Positions 38,122 to 48,429 of a stretch of 64,000 nucleotides of DNA are shown here, piece after piece. Made by a program: the position numbers and the translations under genes. The stretch's first letter is position 1; each line of letters begins with the position of its first letter. The notes under the pieces were generated by a model, which did no database searches, had not been told where the DNA came from, and saw only the letters and a list, made by a program, of their open reading frames with translations. The DNA comes from JALORV01 sp963769745 (lineage in GTDB: Bacteria > Pseudomonadota > Gammaproteobacteria > Burkholderiales > Burkholderiaceae_F), in contig CAVYNB010000028.1 of the NCBI GenBank assembly GCA_963769745.1, positions 1 to 64,000 of the forward strand, in the 5' to 3' direction.

Positions 38122-39831
38122 ATGCTGCGCATAACAGAACTCCGACTTCCGCTCGATCACCCCGAGCCCGCGCTGCGTGCGGCCCTCGTTGCACGCCTCG
38201 GCGTGCCCGATGCGGAATTGAAATCCATGACCGTTTTCCGCCGGGCCGTCGACGCGCGGAAGCGATCGGCCATGGTGCTGGCCTACACGATCGACTGTGA
38301 CGTCCACGACGAAGACGCCGTGCTGCGGGCACATCCGGGCGATCAACACCTGCGGCGCGCGCCGGACACGAGTTACCGCTTCGTCGGGCACGCGCCGGTC
38401 GACTTTTATGCAATACAGCGTCCGCGGCCGATCGTCGTCGGTTTCGGCCCCTGCGGCATCTTCGCGGCACTGGTGCTCGCGCAGATGGGGCTGCGGCCGA
38501 TCGTGCTGGAGCGCGGCAGGCGCGTGCGCGAGCGCACGAAGGACACCTGGGCGTTGTGGCGCAAGGGCGAGCTGAATCCCGAGTCCAACGTGCAGTTCGG
38601 CGAGGGCGGGGCGGGAACCTTCTCCGACGGCAAGCTGTGGAGTCAGATCAGCGATCCGCGCCACCTGACGCGCAAGGTGCTGACCGAGTTCGTCAAGGCG
38701 GGGGCGCCGGAGGAGATCCTGTACGTTGCCAAGCCGCACATCGGGACGTTCCGTCTGGTCAGCATGGTCGAGAAGATGCGCGCGGAAATCGAATCGCTCG
38801 GCGGTGAGGTTCGCTTCGAGCAGAGGCTGATCGATCTGCGCATCGAGTCGGGCCGACTCCGCGGCGTTACGGTGACCAATGCCGACCATCCGCACGGCGA
38901 AGAGATTTCTGCCGGCCTGGTCGTGCTCGCGCTGGGCCACAGTGCACGCGATACCTTTGCGATGCTGTACGAACGCGGCGTGTTCATGGAGGCCAAGCCC
39001 TTCGCGATCGGACTGCGCATCGAGCATCCACAGGGCGTGATCGACCGTGCGCGCTTCGGCAAGAATGCCGGCCATCCGTTGCTCGGGGCGGCCGACTACA
39101 AGCTGGTGCATCACGCCGGCAACGGTCGCGATGTCTACAGCTTCTGCATGTGTCCGGGCGGTACGGTGGTGGCGGCGACGTCAGAGCCCGGCCATGTCGT
39201 CACCAACGGCATGAGCCAGTATTCGCGCGCCGAGCGCAACGCGAACGCCGGCATCGTCGTCGGCATCTCCCCCGGGGACTATGCGCAGCCTGGGCATCGC
39301 GACGACCAGCACGGGCGAGCGGTGCATCCGCTCGACGGAATCGCATTCCAGCGGCGCTGGGAAACGCGTGCGTTCGAACTCGGCGGTGGCAACTACTACG
39401 CTCCGGGCCAGCTGCTCGGCGACTTTCTCAGGCGCCAGCGCTCGGCGGTTCTCGGCAGCGTGCTGCCGTCGTACACGCCCGGTGTGCGCCTGACGGATCT
39501 CGCGCAACCCGGCCACGGCAGCCTGCCCGATGACGTGCTCGATGCGATCCGCGATGCGATGCCTGCCTTCGACCGGCAGATCAAGGGCTTCGCGATGCCG
39601 GATGCGGTCTTCACCGGTGTCGAGACGCGCACGTCGTCGCCTTTGCGCATCACGCGCGGCAAGGATCTGCAGAGCGTCAACGTGCAGGGGCTTTTTCCGG
39701 CGGGCGAGGGCGCCGGGTACGCGGGCGGCATCATGTCGGCCGGTGTCGACGGCATCGAAATTGCCGAGGCCGTTGCGCGAGTGATGCTGCACACCTGCCT
39801 CGCCGATTCTTCTGTCGTGAATTCCGACTGA
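38122..39831 (+). CDS. NAD(P)/FAD-dependent dehydrogenase (COG2509 type)
   Basis: 569 residues. An N-terminal domain of about 90 residues (MLRITELRLPLDHPEPALRA) with a conserved KSMTVFRRAVDARKR element precedes the FAD-binding dinucleotide motif RPIVVGFGPCGIFAALVLAQ, then QFGEGGAGTFSDGKLWSQI, and near the C-terminus FPAGEGAGYAGGIMSAGVDG, which closes the FAD site. This matches the uncharacterised FAD-dependent dehydrogenase family. Substrate unknown; cytosolic. Confidence 0.92.
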   Translation: MLRITELRLPLDHPEPALRAALVARLGVPDAELKSMTVFRRAVDARKRSAMVLAYTIDCDVHDEDAVLRAHPGDQHLRRAPDTSYRFVGHAPVDFYAIQRPRPIVVGFGPCGIFAALVLAQMGLRPIVLERGRRVRERTKDTWALWRKGELNPESNVQFGEGGAGTFSDGKLWSQISDPRHLTRKVLTEFVKAGAPEEILYVAKPHIGTFRLVSMVEKMRAEIESLGGEVRFEQRLIDLRIESGRLRGVTVTNADHPHGEEISAGLVVLALGHSARDTFAMLYERGVFMEAKPFAIGLRIEHPQGVIDRARFGKNAGHPLLGAADYKLVHHAGNGRDVYSFCMCPGGTVVAATSEPGHVVTNGMSQYSRAERNANAGIVVGISPGDYAQPGHRDDQHGRAVHPLDGIAFQRRWETRAFELGGGNYYAPGQLLGDFLRRQRSAVLGSVLPSYTPGVRLTDLAQPGHGSLPDDVLDAIRDAMPAFDRQIKGFAMPDAVFTGVETRTSSPLRITRGKDLQSVNVQGLFPAGEGAGYAGGIMSAGVDGIEIAEAVARVMLHTCLADSSVVNSD

Positions 39832-39888
39832 AATCCCGGCTGGATCGGGAAACGTGGCTGTCCGACAGGGACGTGGACGCTGAGGGCG

Positions 39889-40716
39889 TTAAGCGCGAGA
39901 CCGCAGCCTTCCGTTGCGTACCGCTGAAGGGCCGTGCAGGCGCAATGCGTCTGCCGCACGGTTGCCCGTCAGCGCCGCCAGCGGGAAAGTGACACGCAGG
40001 ATGTCAGTCAGGCGATTCCAGGCGGCTGGCGTGGATTCGTAGAACGCAGCGACATCAGGGAACACACCCCAGCGGTGGCGCGAGAGGCGGGGCTCATCCG
40101 ACGGGAACTGCGCGAACGCCGGCCTGCGTCCGTCCCAGTCGAATCGGCCCTCGACATGAACACCGTAACCGAGGCGACGTCCCTCGGCGCGCAGTGCCGA
40201 CTGCGCTGCGCGGAACAGCGCGCGATCAACGACATAGCTGTCGGTCGGCACCCAGGCGCCGTCGAGCAGCACTTCCGTGTAGCTGTGATCGATGAACGGA
40301 GTGCGCAGGTCAAACATGCCATACAGCACGGCGGCGTTGATATCGACGAACTGCTGTCGGGCCTCGATGCCTGCCGCTCGCAGGAGTGCGATGAACAGCG
40401 TCGCCTTGGTGTTGCTGAAGCCCACTCCGGCGGACAGCACCTCGGTGGCCGACATCGCGTAGAAGTGCGGAGTAAAGCCGAACCGGACTGTGTCGCGCAC
40501 GTAGTCATGAATCGCGACGGCGCGTCCACGAGTCGTGTTGTGACCACGGACGAGTTGGGCCGACAGGCCGGTGATGACCGCGTCGGACTCATCGATCAAC
40601 ATCCGGGCCAGCACGGAGTTCATTGACAGCGCCGGGCCGATCAACCAGGCCGTGCTGGCATACAGCGCCCGGCGGCGTTCGGATTGGATGGGAGGGAGCG
40701 GCATGCGGGCGGTCAA
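39889..40716 (-). CDS. Transglutaminase-like protein with catalytic Cys replaced by Ser
   Basis: 275 residues. Residues 60-165 show the transglutaminase/papain-like core: VAIHDYVRDTVRFGF, the active-site helix AGVGFSNTKATLFIALLRA, and DHSYTEVLLDGAWVPTDSYV with H144 and D159. Related proteins have GYC-x-x-K at the helix start; here it is GFS (S101), confirmed in the DNA as TTC AGC. So it may be an inactive homologue, a binding protein, or use Ser. No signal peptide is evident. It converges on the FAD oxidoreductase gene. Confidence 0.8.
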   Translation of the reverse strand: MTARMPLPPIQSERRRALYASTAWLIGPALSMNSVLARMLIDESDAVITGLSAQLVRGHNTTRGRAVAIHDYVRDTVRFGFTPHFYAMSATEVLSAGVGFSNTKATLFIALLRAAGIEARQQFVDINAAVLYGMFDLRTPFIDHSYTEVLLDGAWVPTDSYVVDRALFRAAQSALRAEGRRLGYGVHVEGRFDWDGRRPAFAQFPSDEPRLSRHRWGVFPDVAAFYESTPAAWNRLTDILRVTFPLAALTGNRAADALRLHGPSAVRNGRLRSRA

Positions 40717-41104
40717 CGGAGATTGCAGGTGTTGATGCGGTGAATACTGAATGGCATCTCGGTCGGCTCCGACCGGGGCGCGCTATCACTACTGCAAGGG
40801 AAGATGGATGCCGCAACAGGGCGAGAGTTCCGCGATTGCCGGAAGATCACCTCGATGCGTGAGGGACGCGTCATGCGTGAGGACGACATGCACAGTCTGC
40901 GCGCAGAATGTTGCGCAAGCATGTCCGGTGATCATGCCCCGTTGCCTGTCGCAGATGTCCGCGGCGCGATGGGATGGTGCGCGACACGACCCGTGAGCGT
41001 CACCATGGCTCCTTAAGCTGGCTCGGTCCTGGCTGCTGCCTCCGGTCGATCGGGCTCCCGTATGCTGCTGACGTCGCCGTACGTGTCCGCACGTTCACCT
41101 GTTG
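40717..41104. other. Intergenic region without a convincing gene
   Basis: Short open frames exist on both strands (for example 40804-41016 plus) but lack ribosome-binding sites and family resemblance. A direct repeat ATGCGTGAGG occurs at 40855 and 40873, 18 bp apart. The region must hold the promoters of the transglutaminase-like gene and the MFS gene. Confidence 0.4.
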
Positions 41105-42328
41105 ATGTCTCCCTCATCGGATTCCTTGATCGACTCGCCCGCCGCGTGGTGGCGGCTGGTGGCCACGCTGGCGATGGCGACACTCGGCGGAGTCGGCATG
41201 TGGTCCGTCGTCGTCGCCTTGCCTGCGGTGCAGGCCGATTTCGGTGTCGACCGCGCGGCGGCGTCGTTCCCGTACACGCTGACGATGGTCGGCTTCGGAC
41301 TCGGCGGCATCATGATGGGACGGTTGACCGATCGCTACGGCGTCAGCCTGCCGCTCGCCGGTGCCACGCTTGCGCTTGCGCTCGGCTACGTCCTGGCTGC
41401 CATGGCGCCGACGCTGTTCATGTATGCGCTTGCGCAGGGCGTGCTGATCGGCTTTCTCGGCAGCTCGGCCACGTTCGGTCCGTTGCTCGCCGACATCTCG
41501 CACTGGTTCGAGAAGCGCCGCGGACTCGCGGTCGCAATCGTGGCCTGTGGCAACTACCTCGCGGGTACGGTCTGGCCACCGATCGTGCAGCACCTGATCG
41601 AGAGCGTCGGCTGGCGCCACACGCATCTGCTCATCGGGGTTGTCTGCCTGCTGACGATGCTGCCGCTGACGCTGGTGCTGCGGCGCCGCCCGCCCCACAC
41701 GGACACGTCGGTCGTGTCGACGCGAGCGCTGCGGCCACCGGCGGACCTGGGCATACCGCCGCGCGCGCTGCAGACGCTGCTGGTGCTGGCCGGACTTTCA
41801 TGCTGCGTGGCGATGTCGATGCCGCAGGTGCATATCGTCGCCTACTGCGGTGACCTCGGCTACGGTCCGGCCGCCGGTGCGCGCATGCTGTCGCTGATGC
41901 TGGGCTTCGGCATCGTGAGCCGGCTGCTGTCAGGCTGGATCGCCGATCGCATCGGGGGCCTGCGCACCTTGCTGCTGGGATCGGCGCTGCAGGGCACAGC
42001 GCTCCTGCTGTATGTGCCCTTCGACGGGCTGACGTCACTCTATGTCGTGTCGGCGCTCTTCGGGCTGTTCCAGGGCGGCATCGTGCCGAGCTACGCCATC
42101 ATCATCCGCGAGTACTTCGCGCCGCAAGAAGCCGGTGCACGCGTCGGAATCGTGGTGATGGCCACGCTCTTCGGCATGGCGCTCGGCGGCTGGATGTCGG
42201 GCGTGGTGTTCGACATGACCGGCTCGTACCGCGCCGCGTTCATCAACGGCATTGCCTGGAACCTGCTGAACCTGTCGATCGTCATCTGGCTGCTGCGGCG
42301 GCCCGGCGCGCGCTTCGCACGCGCCTGA
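41105..42328 (+). CDS. Major facilitator superfamily transporter
   Basis: About 407 residues with 12 predicted helices. The loop 2-3 signature GIMMGRLTDRYGVSLPL matches the MFS motif G-x-x-x-D-R-x-G-R; the second half repeats it as SRLLSGWIADRIGGLRTL. It resembles the OFA/monocarboxylate-type subgroup (MFS_1), which often carries organic acids. No substrate clue from neighbours. The frame opens with TTG-ATG; I took the ATG. Confidence 0.9.
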   Translation: MSPSSDSLIDSPAAWWRLVATLAMATLGGVGMWSVVVALPAVQADFGVDRAAASFPYTLTMVGFGLGGIMMGRLTDRYGVSLPLAGATLALALGYVLAAMAPTLFMYALAQGVLIGFLGSSATFGPLLADISHWFEKRRGLAVAIVACGNYLAGTVWPPIVQHLIESVGWRHTHLLIGVVCLLTMLPLTLVLRRRPPHTDTSVVSTRALRPPADLGIPPRALQTLLVLAGLSCCVAMSMPQVHIVAYCGDLGYGPAAGARMLSLMLGFGIVSRLLSGWIADRIGGLRTLLLGSALQGTALLLYVPFDGLTSLYVVSALFGLFQGGIVPSYAIIIREYFAPQEAGARVGIVVMATLFGMALGGWMSGVVFDMTGSYRAAFINGIAWNLLNLSIVIWLLRRPGARFARA

Positions 42329-42338
42329 TGCCACCGCA

Positions 42339-44033
42339 TCAGTGCGCGGTGGCGGGCAGGCTCAGTCGCGATTCGTCGATCGCGTAGCACGCCAGCACAC
42401 GGCCGGCCGCGTCGAACAGCGCTTCCGCGTCGTCCGCGGACACGATGCCGGTCTGGATGAAGTAGTCGGGGAAGCGCGAAGTGCCATAGAAATAGCTGCG
42501 CGGCATGCCCACGAGGTCGAGGTAGTGCACCTCGTAGGCATAGCGCGCCAGTTCGCTGACCAGGCCCAGGTGTTCGTCGAGGTGATGGCGCACGTTGGTG
42601 CGCACGTAGGCCTGCATCTCTTCGAGGGGGATGAGCCGCACGCTCATCATGTTGGCGAGGTAGTCGCCGACCCGCGCCAGCGTCTTGCGCGCGAGGGCCT
42701 TCGGTAGTTCGGCTCGCCGCGACTCGATCGACTGCAGTTCCTCGTCGACGGACCCGCGCAGGGGGCCGGGGATGGCTGCGACCACTTGTGCGAACCGTTC
42801 GCCGAGCTCAGTGCGGGCCGCGGTGTATTCGGAGCGACGCTCCTCCGGCAGATGCAGGATCTTCGCCGTGTGCGCGATGTGACCCCACTCGTGCATGACA
42901 CGAGCGCCGAGCAGCAGCCGGTGGTACGGCGGCGCCGCTCCGGCGCGGGCGTCGAAGGCCGGTTGCTGCAGTTCGTAGACGACCGCGCGACGCGCAGCGT
43001 CGACATAGGCTCCGCCGCCGGTCTCGAGCACTCCGCAGTGGGTCGGCAACGAATCGACGTCGCGCACCCTGTCGAGGAACTGGCGCGAACGCTCGTCGAT
43101 CAAGCGCAGGTCGGCATGGATGCTGGCGACGGCCTCGTCGTTCGCCTCAGCCAGCACGCGGCGTACGCGAATCGGGTCGTCGTGTTGCGGTGTCCACAGT
43201 GTGCCGCCGTTCGGGCCGTGCACGATCACATGGGCCCGTTTCTGCAGCAGCCAGTCGCACAGGTCGTCGAGCGCCCGCTTCGGGGCGGCGACGGCGGTGC
43301 TCGCCGTCGGCGCGACCGACTCCATCGCGCTGCGGACGGCCGCCTCGGCCGCGTCTGCCAACGCCATCAGCTGCGGTTGCAGGCGCTTTGGCACATACAG
43401 GTCCGCCCCATTGATACTGAAGAACGGCTCGGTCGCTTCCTGTGCCGGCGCCCGCAGGGGATCGTGCAGCAGTTCGTCGACCCAGTCGAATGCCGAGGCC
43501 AGCGCAGCGAAGCCAGCGGCGTCGGGTCGCTCGGCGCGATGTGCTGCATCGGCAAACGCCTGACGGCTCGCCGGATCGCGATCGAACCAGTAGCTCAGGT
43601 TGTAGGCAACGGTTGCCTTCACCGAGCGCAACAGCGACAGGCGCTCCATGTGCACGAGCAGGGCGGCGACGTACTCGGGATGAGTATCGAGATCCGAGGT
43701 GTAAAGCATCGATGACGTTCCGCCGAACGGCTCGAGATACGGCGAGATGCCGCGGGCCTCGGACGCGATCAGCAGATTGGTCTGCCGTGGCGGGAACCAC
43801 GATCGCGGGGCACGTGCGTAAAGGTCGGCGCAGCGCTGCCAGTACAGCGCAAAGCCCTGTTCGAGGCAGCGCAGCTGATTGCCGGTCAGCCGGCCGGTGT
43901 CGAGCAGCGAAGTCGCGAGCCAGGCTTCAACACCCCGCTCGGTCAGGGCTTCGGCCGGCACCACAAAAGCGTTTTCGTGCGCGAGACAGAAGCGTTGCAG
44001 CGTCAGCGTGCGATCGACGGCGATCTCAGGCAT
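42339..44033 (-). CDS. Uncharacterised protein with HEXXH zinc-protease motif
   Basis: About 564 residues; starts at 44045 and 44063 are also possible, but GGGAAC lies near the one chosen. I do not recognise the family. A single zinc-binding-type motif, MHEWGHIAH, lies near residue 382-390, followed by Glu-rich helices (LPEERRSEYTAARTELGERF), so it may be a gluzincin-like metallopeptidase. No signal peptide or membrane segment is seen; it is mostly alpha-helical with many Arg and Asp. HVIVHGPNGGTLW and GGGAYVDAARRAVVYEL look beta-rich. It converges on the MFS gene with 10 bp between stops. Confidence 0.7.
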   Translation of the reverse strand: MPEIAVDRTLTLQRFCLAHENAFVVPAEALTERGVEAWLATSLLDTGRLTGNQLRCLEQGFALYWQRCADLYARAPRSWFPPRQTNLLIASEARGISPYLEPFGGTSSMLYTSDLDTHPEYVAALLVHMERLSLLRSVKATVAYNLSYWFDRDPASRQAFADAAHRAERPDAAGFAALASAFDWVDELLHDPLRAPAQEATEPFFSINGADLYVPKRLQPQLMALADAAEAAVRSAMESVAPTASTAVAAPKRALDDLCDWLLQKRAHVIVHGPNGGTLWTPQHDDPIRVRRVLAEANDEAVASIHADLRLIDERSRQFLDRVRDVDSLPTHCGVLETGGGAYVDAARRAVVYELQQPAFDARAGAAPPYHRLLLGARVMHEWGHIAHTAKILHLPEERRSEYTAARTELGERFAQVVAAIPGPLRGSVDEELQSIESRRAELPKALARKTLARVGDYLANMMSVRLIPLEEMQAYVRTNVRHHLDEHLGLVSELARYAYEVHYLDLVGMPRSYFYGTSRFPDYFIQTGIVSADDAEALFDAAGRVLACYAIDESRLSLPATAH

Positions 44034-44403
44034 GGCAGTTCCCATGGGCCGAAACACTAGCACCGGCCTGCGTCAGCCAAACTCGATAGAAGCTCCGGGA
44101 CCCACCCTCGATACGGAAGATGAAAGCGTGGCATATGCACACGTATCCGGCGACGCGAGGGTCGGAACCGCTCTGATGGACTGCCAAAGTGGACCGTCAA
44201 CCCTCATCCGAACGCATTAGAAACGCGCATTTTTCTGCCTTCAAGAAAGCGATCAAAACGCCGTTTTCCCGAATGAAAACCCCTCGCGAGTAACCCCCGT
44301 CATGGCGCAGGGTATCTCCGCCTCATCCGTCTCCCCGATTTTTTCCGCCCGGCCGCGGCGGCACAGTGCGCTACCCGTCAGAAGTGGCTCAGGGAGGAAG
44401 ACG
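44034..44403. other. Intergenic region upstream of the PKD/haem lipoprotein gene
   Basis: No gene seen. The part around 44215-44285 is clearly AT-richer than the surroundings (TTTTTCTGCCTTCAAG, AAAACGCCGTTTTCCC) and is the likely promoter zone of the downstream lipoprotein gene. Confidence 0.4.
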
Positions 44404-47033
44404 ATGAACACGGATGTGACTTCAGGGATCAGGGCGAGAGTTGCCAGTGCCTTGTGCAGTTCTCTTGTCGTATTGGCAGCATTTTCGCTTGCAGGTTGCG
44501 GTGGTGGTGACTCTGCTCAACGTCAGCTCCGGGGGCGACCCAGGGCCAGCTGAACACCTCGCTTTCTGCGACCCCGACAGCCATGTCCGAGCCGAACGGC
44601 CCTGCGCCGCTGGCCGTGACGTTCATGGCGATGGAGCCCAAGGGCGCCATCGCGGCGTATGAATGGGACTTCAAGGACAACAGCCCGGTCAAGGCCGGCC
44701 AGTCCACCGAACATACCTTCATGGAGCCCGGCTCCTACACGGTCACGCTGACGGTGCGTGATGCCAAGGGCGACTTCAATCGCGCTTCGGTGATGGTCAG
44801 CGTCAACGACGGCGGCACCTGCTCGATCGTTCCTGCGGCGTTCAGCACCACCGTATGGCCGGCGATGAACTCCGGTCCGGCAGCGTGCACGACCTGCCAC
44901 CGCGATGGTGCTGCTGCGTCCGGTTCGGCGCTCAAGTTCGTTCTGGGCGGCACCGAGCTGCAGAACTACAACGTCCTGCGCAACTACGCCAAGACATCGA
45001 GTGACACGCTGCTGTCGAAGGTCATCGGCGGCATGAACCACAGCGGCGGCAAGCCTTTCGTCGACGCCAACTCCGCGCAGTACAAGGCGCTGTCGGACCT
45101 CGTGCCGGTGATGAAGGAGGCCTGCACGAGTGGCTCCGGCATCAACGCGCCGGTCGCCGGACAGTTCTGGAACGGAGTGACGTACGCCAGCGACTCGACG
45201 GTGCTCGCCAAGGCGGCGGTGCTGTTCGCCGGCCGCAACCCGACGGCTGCCGAAACGCAGAACGTGATGAACGGCGGCGCCCCGGTGCTGCGCGAAACCA
45301 TCCGCAGCTACATGACAGGCCCGGCGTTCGACCGCTTCCTCGACGAAGCGGGCGACACGGTGTTCCTGTCGCGCGGTGTCACGGTGTTCGGCAACAACAT
45401 GGGCCTGAATGCTACGGACCTGCCGACCGCAGCGGACGTCATCAACAACACCAACCTGGCGGCGGGCGTGCGCAATCGCTTCCAGAACGCGATGATGCGT
45501 GAGCCGATCGAGCTGATGAAGTACATCGTCAAGACCGACAAGCCGTGGACCGACATGGTCGCCGGCAAGTACACGGTCGTGAACGGATTGCAGGCCCAGT
45601 ACCTCGGCGCGAGGGTCACCGGCACGTTTACCGCGACCGACCCGATCACCAATGTCGCGACCGACACCGAGTTCCTGCCGGCCGTGCTGCCGAACGGGCG
45701 CCTCACGGGTGACCGTGAACATACCGGCGTGATCTCGACGCATGCCTGGCTGCAGCGCTTCCCGACGACGCCGACCAACCGCAACCGTCACCGCGTCTAC
45801 ATCATGGCCAAGCAGTTCCTGGCCACCGATGTCGCCGCCCTGGCTGCGCGTCCGATCGACGACGGCGGCAACTTCAAGATTCCGACGATGGAAAACACGG
45901 CCTGCGCCGCCTGCCACGCGACGATCGATCCGATCGCGGCGAGCTGGCAGAACTGGCAGGAGAACAACCGCTACCTGCCGTTCCGTACGGCGGCCGGCAA
46001 GGACCATGCGTTGCCGGGGAGCTACCGGAACAACAACTATCCGAAAGACAAGGACGGCAAGGCCTACTACGTGGACGGCGACAACTGGTTCCGCGACCAG
46101 CACGCCCCGGGGTTCGGCAGCACGCCGATGCCGGGTGGTGTGACGGGCAACAACACCGCGCTGCAGTGGATGGGCGAGCAGGTGGCGGCCGATGCGCGCT
46201 TCGCCAAGGGTGCGGTCGATTTCTGGTTCCGTGTTGTGTTCAACCGGGAGCCGATGAAGGCCCCGCTGGACTCGGCCAGCCCGACCTATGCCAACCAGCT
46301 GTCGGCTTACAACGCGCAGGTTGCAGAGTTCACGGCCATGGCTACGCGCTTCGCGACCAATCGCGGCAACGGCGCCTTCAACGCCAAGGACCTGCTGGTC
46401 GACATGGTGACCAGCCCCTGGTTCAAGGCCGAGAAGGTGACGGGTCTGAACGCTGGTCGTGCAGTTGAACTGCAGGAGCTGGGCAGCCAGGCCATGCTGA
46501 ATCCGGCCGCGCTGAACCGCAAGCTGCTGAACGTCGCGGGCGTGGCCTGGAACCAGTTCAACAACCCGTACGCGGGCCAGGCGCTGAACTACGGCAACTT
46601 CGACGGCGGCCTGAACCGCGTGGCGCGCGCCAACGAGTACACGATGGTGCAGACGATGATCGCCGACCGCATGATGTCCGAGCTGTCGTGCAACATCGTG
46701 ATGACGGACTTCAACAAGCCGACGGCCACGCGGCTGCTCTTCTCCGGCATCGCGCTGACCGACACGCCGGCCAACGCCGCGGGCGATGCCGCGATCCAGC
46801 AGACGATCAAGAACCTGCACCGGTTGCTGCTGAAGGAAGACCTCGCGGTCACCGACGCCGAAGTGCAGCGCACGGTCGCTCTGTACAAGGCGGTGTGGGC
46901 CGACCGTGCCACCGCACCGACCCGTCCGACGACCTGCGCCTACAACAACACCAACGACCCGAACTACACGGGGCGTTCGTGGGCTGCCGTGATCGCCTAC
47001 ATGATCGGCGACAAGCAGTTCCTGTTCGAATAA
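44404..47033 (+). CDS. Lipoprotein with PKD domain and two c-type haem motifs (DUF1592/DUF1588-like), one frameshift
   Basis: The true start follows AGGGAGGAAG; it encodes a signal peptide with lipobox SLAGCGGG. Near 44530 (a run of five G) the frame shifts by one, and the long frame continues as ATQGQLNTSLSATPTAMSEP. A PKD domain follows (YEWDFKDNSP, HTFMEPGSYTVTLTV), then CTTCH near 44890, then a large region with REPIELMKYIVKTDKPW and CAACHATIDPIAASW near 45905, as in DUF1592/DUF1588 proteins that occur with DUF1501 partners. The two CXXCH motifs predict covalent haem c in the periplasm. It is followed after 33 bp by the DUF1501 gene. The reaction is unknown. Confidence 0.82.
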
Positions 47034-47066
47034 CGGCGCATCGCCAAGAAGAGAAGGAGCAATCAA

Positions 47067-48332
47067 ATGATCGACCGTAGAGACTTCTTGAAGATCGCCG
47101 GCGCGGTAATCCCGAGCTGGGGCCTGATCCCGATCGCGAGTGCCCAGTCGTCGCTGTATACGGGCAAGGTCCTGATCAACGTGCACGCCAGCGGCGGTAT
47201 CGACGCCAGCTCGTGGTTCGACCCGCGCGAGACCGACGCGACGATGAACAACTACGCGGCGGCACGCACGCCGGCCGCCGTGGCGGGCAACATCCGCGCA
47301 GCGCCGATGGGCAACAACAACACGTTCCTCCAGCGCTACTTCCGCAACATGCTGGTGATCAACGGGGTCAACAGCGAAACCAACAGCCACGATGACGGCA
47401 CCCGCGCGCATGCCACCGGCATGCTGGCGATGAACTATCCGAACCTGTCGGAACTGTTCGCGTCGGTGCACGGCAAGGGACTGCCGTTTGGTTGGCTCAA
47501 CGCCGGCGGCATGAACACCAGCGTCGGGCTGGCCCCGGCCACGCCGATGCCGGATGGCAATACGTTCCGCACGCTGCTCTCGCCGAACGCCGCCAATGCC
47601 ACGCAGGACTTCATCAAGGGGGGCGACGTCCAGAAAGTCCTGGCGGCGCGAACCGAGCGCCTGAAGGCCCAGCAGGCCGCAGGCAACCTGATTCCGCGGG
47701 CGCAGCTCGTCAATTCCCAGTTTGAAGGCGCGTCGAACTCGCGTGCGCTGCTGGCGCGCGTGACGGACTTCCTGCCGGCGACCTTCGACAACGCCGCGCA
47801 TGTCGGCCTGGTCGCGGCGCAGGCGGGTATCGCATCGACTCTGCAGTTCGCCAGCGGCGGCTTTGACGGCCACGGCCAGCTAGCCAACAGCTACGACGGC
47901 GCTAACGGCAGTCTGGCGCGCCTGACCAACCTGGTCGACTACATCATCACCAAGTCAGGTGAGATCGGCATCGCCAACCGGATCATGATCCGCATCTACT
48001 CGGAGTTCGGCCGCACGCCACTCAACAACGGCAACGGCAAGGACCACTGGTCGATCGGCTGCCAGGTCCTGATGGAGGCAACACCGCCCGCCTGGGGTAA
48101 CCGTGTGTTCGGCGCCAGCGGCCCGCGTCACCAGGGGCTGAAGTTCGACCCGGCCACCGGTGCGATCGATCCGGTGAACGGCAAGACGATCGCCCCGCGG
48201 CACGTCCATAACGCATTGCGCAAGTACCTCGGCATCGAGACCTCGGATCCGAAGTTCCAGTTGCGCGTGCCGGCGACCGAGAACTTCGACTTCTTCAACC
48301 CGGCCGCGAACACCGGTTACCCGAACCTGTAA
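47067..48332 (+). CDS. DUF1501 protein with Tat-type signal
   Basis: 421 residues. The N-terminus MIDRRDFLKIAGAVIPSW carries the twin-arginine RRDFLK motif, so it is exported folded. The body has DUF1501 features related to the alkaline phosphatase/sulfatase fold: VLINVHASGGIDASSWFD, GVNSETNSHDDGTRAHATG and IYSEFGRTPLNNGNGKDHW, where Asp/His could bind metal. The consistent pairing with a haem-containing DUF1592/1588-type lipoprotein suggests they work together in the periplasm; the substrate is unknown. AAGGAG precedes the start. Confidence 0.88.
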   Translation: MIDRRDFLKIAGAVIPSWGLIPIASAQSSLYTGKVLINVHASGGIDASSWFDPRETDATMNNYAAARTPAAVAGNIRAAPMGNNNTFLQRYFRNMLVINGVNSETNSHDDGTRAHATGMLAMNYPNLSELFASVHGKGLPFGWLNAGGMNTSVGLAPATPMPDGNTFRTLLSPNAANATQDFIKGGDVQKVLAARTERLKAQQAAGNLIPRAQLVNSQFEGASNSRALLARVTDFLPATFDNAAHVGLVAAQAGIASTLQFASGGFDGHGQLANSYDGANGSLARLTNLVDYIITKSGEIGIANRIMIRIYSEFGRTPLNNGNGKDHWSIGCQVLMEATPPAWGNRVFGASGPRHQGLKFDPATGAIDPVNGKTIAPRHVHNALRKYLGIETSDPKFQLRVPATENFDFFNPAANTGYPNL

Positions 48333-48369
48333 CTGGCCCTCCAAGGCGCGCGATGCGCGCCGTATCAAC

Positions 48370-48406
48370 GCGGGCGCGTGGATTACCATGCGCCCGCTTT
48401 CATTTT
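48370..48406 (+). terminator. Rho-independent terminator after the DUF1501 gene
   Basis: GCGGGCGC-GTGGATTACCAT-GCGCCCGC followed by TTTCATTTT. It closes the two-gene haem-lipoprotein/DUF1501 operon. Confidence 0.8.
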
Positions 48407-48429
48407 GACTGTTACTCCACCGCACGACG

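Noticed and set aside
44523..47873. A 1116-codon open frame on the minus strand
   Set aside because: It lies antisense to the PKD/haem lipoprotein and DUF1501 genes, is Arg/His/Gly/Val-rich with no domain, and is the usual by-product of GC-rich codon bias.
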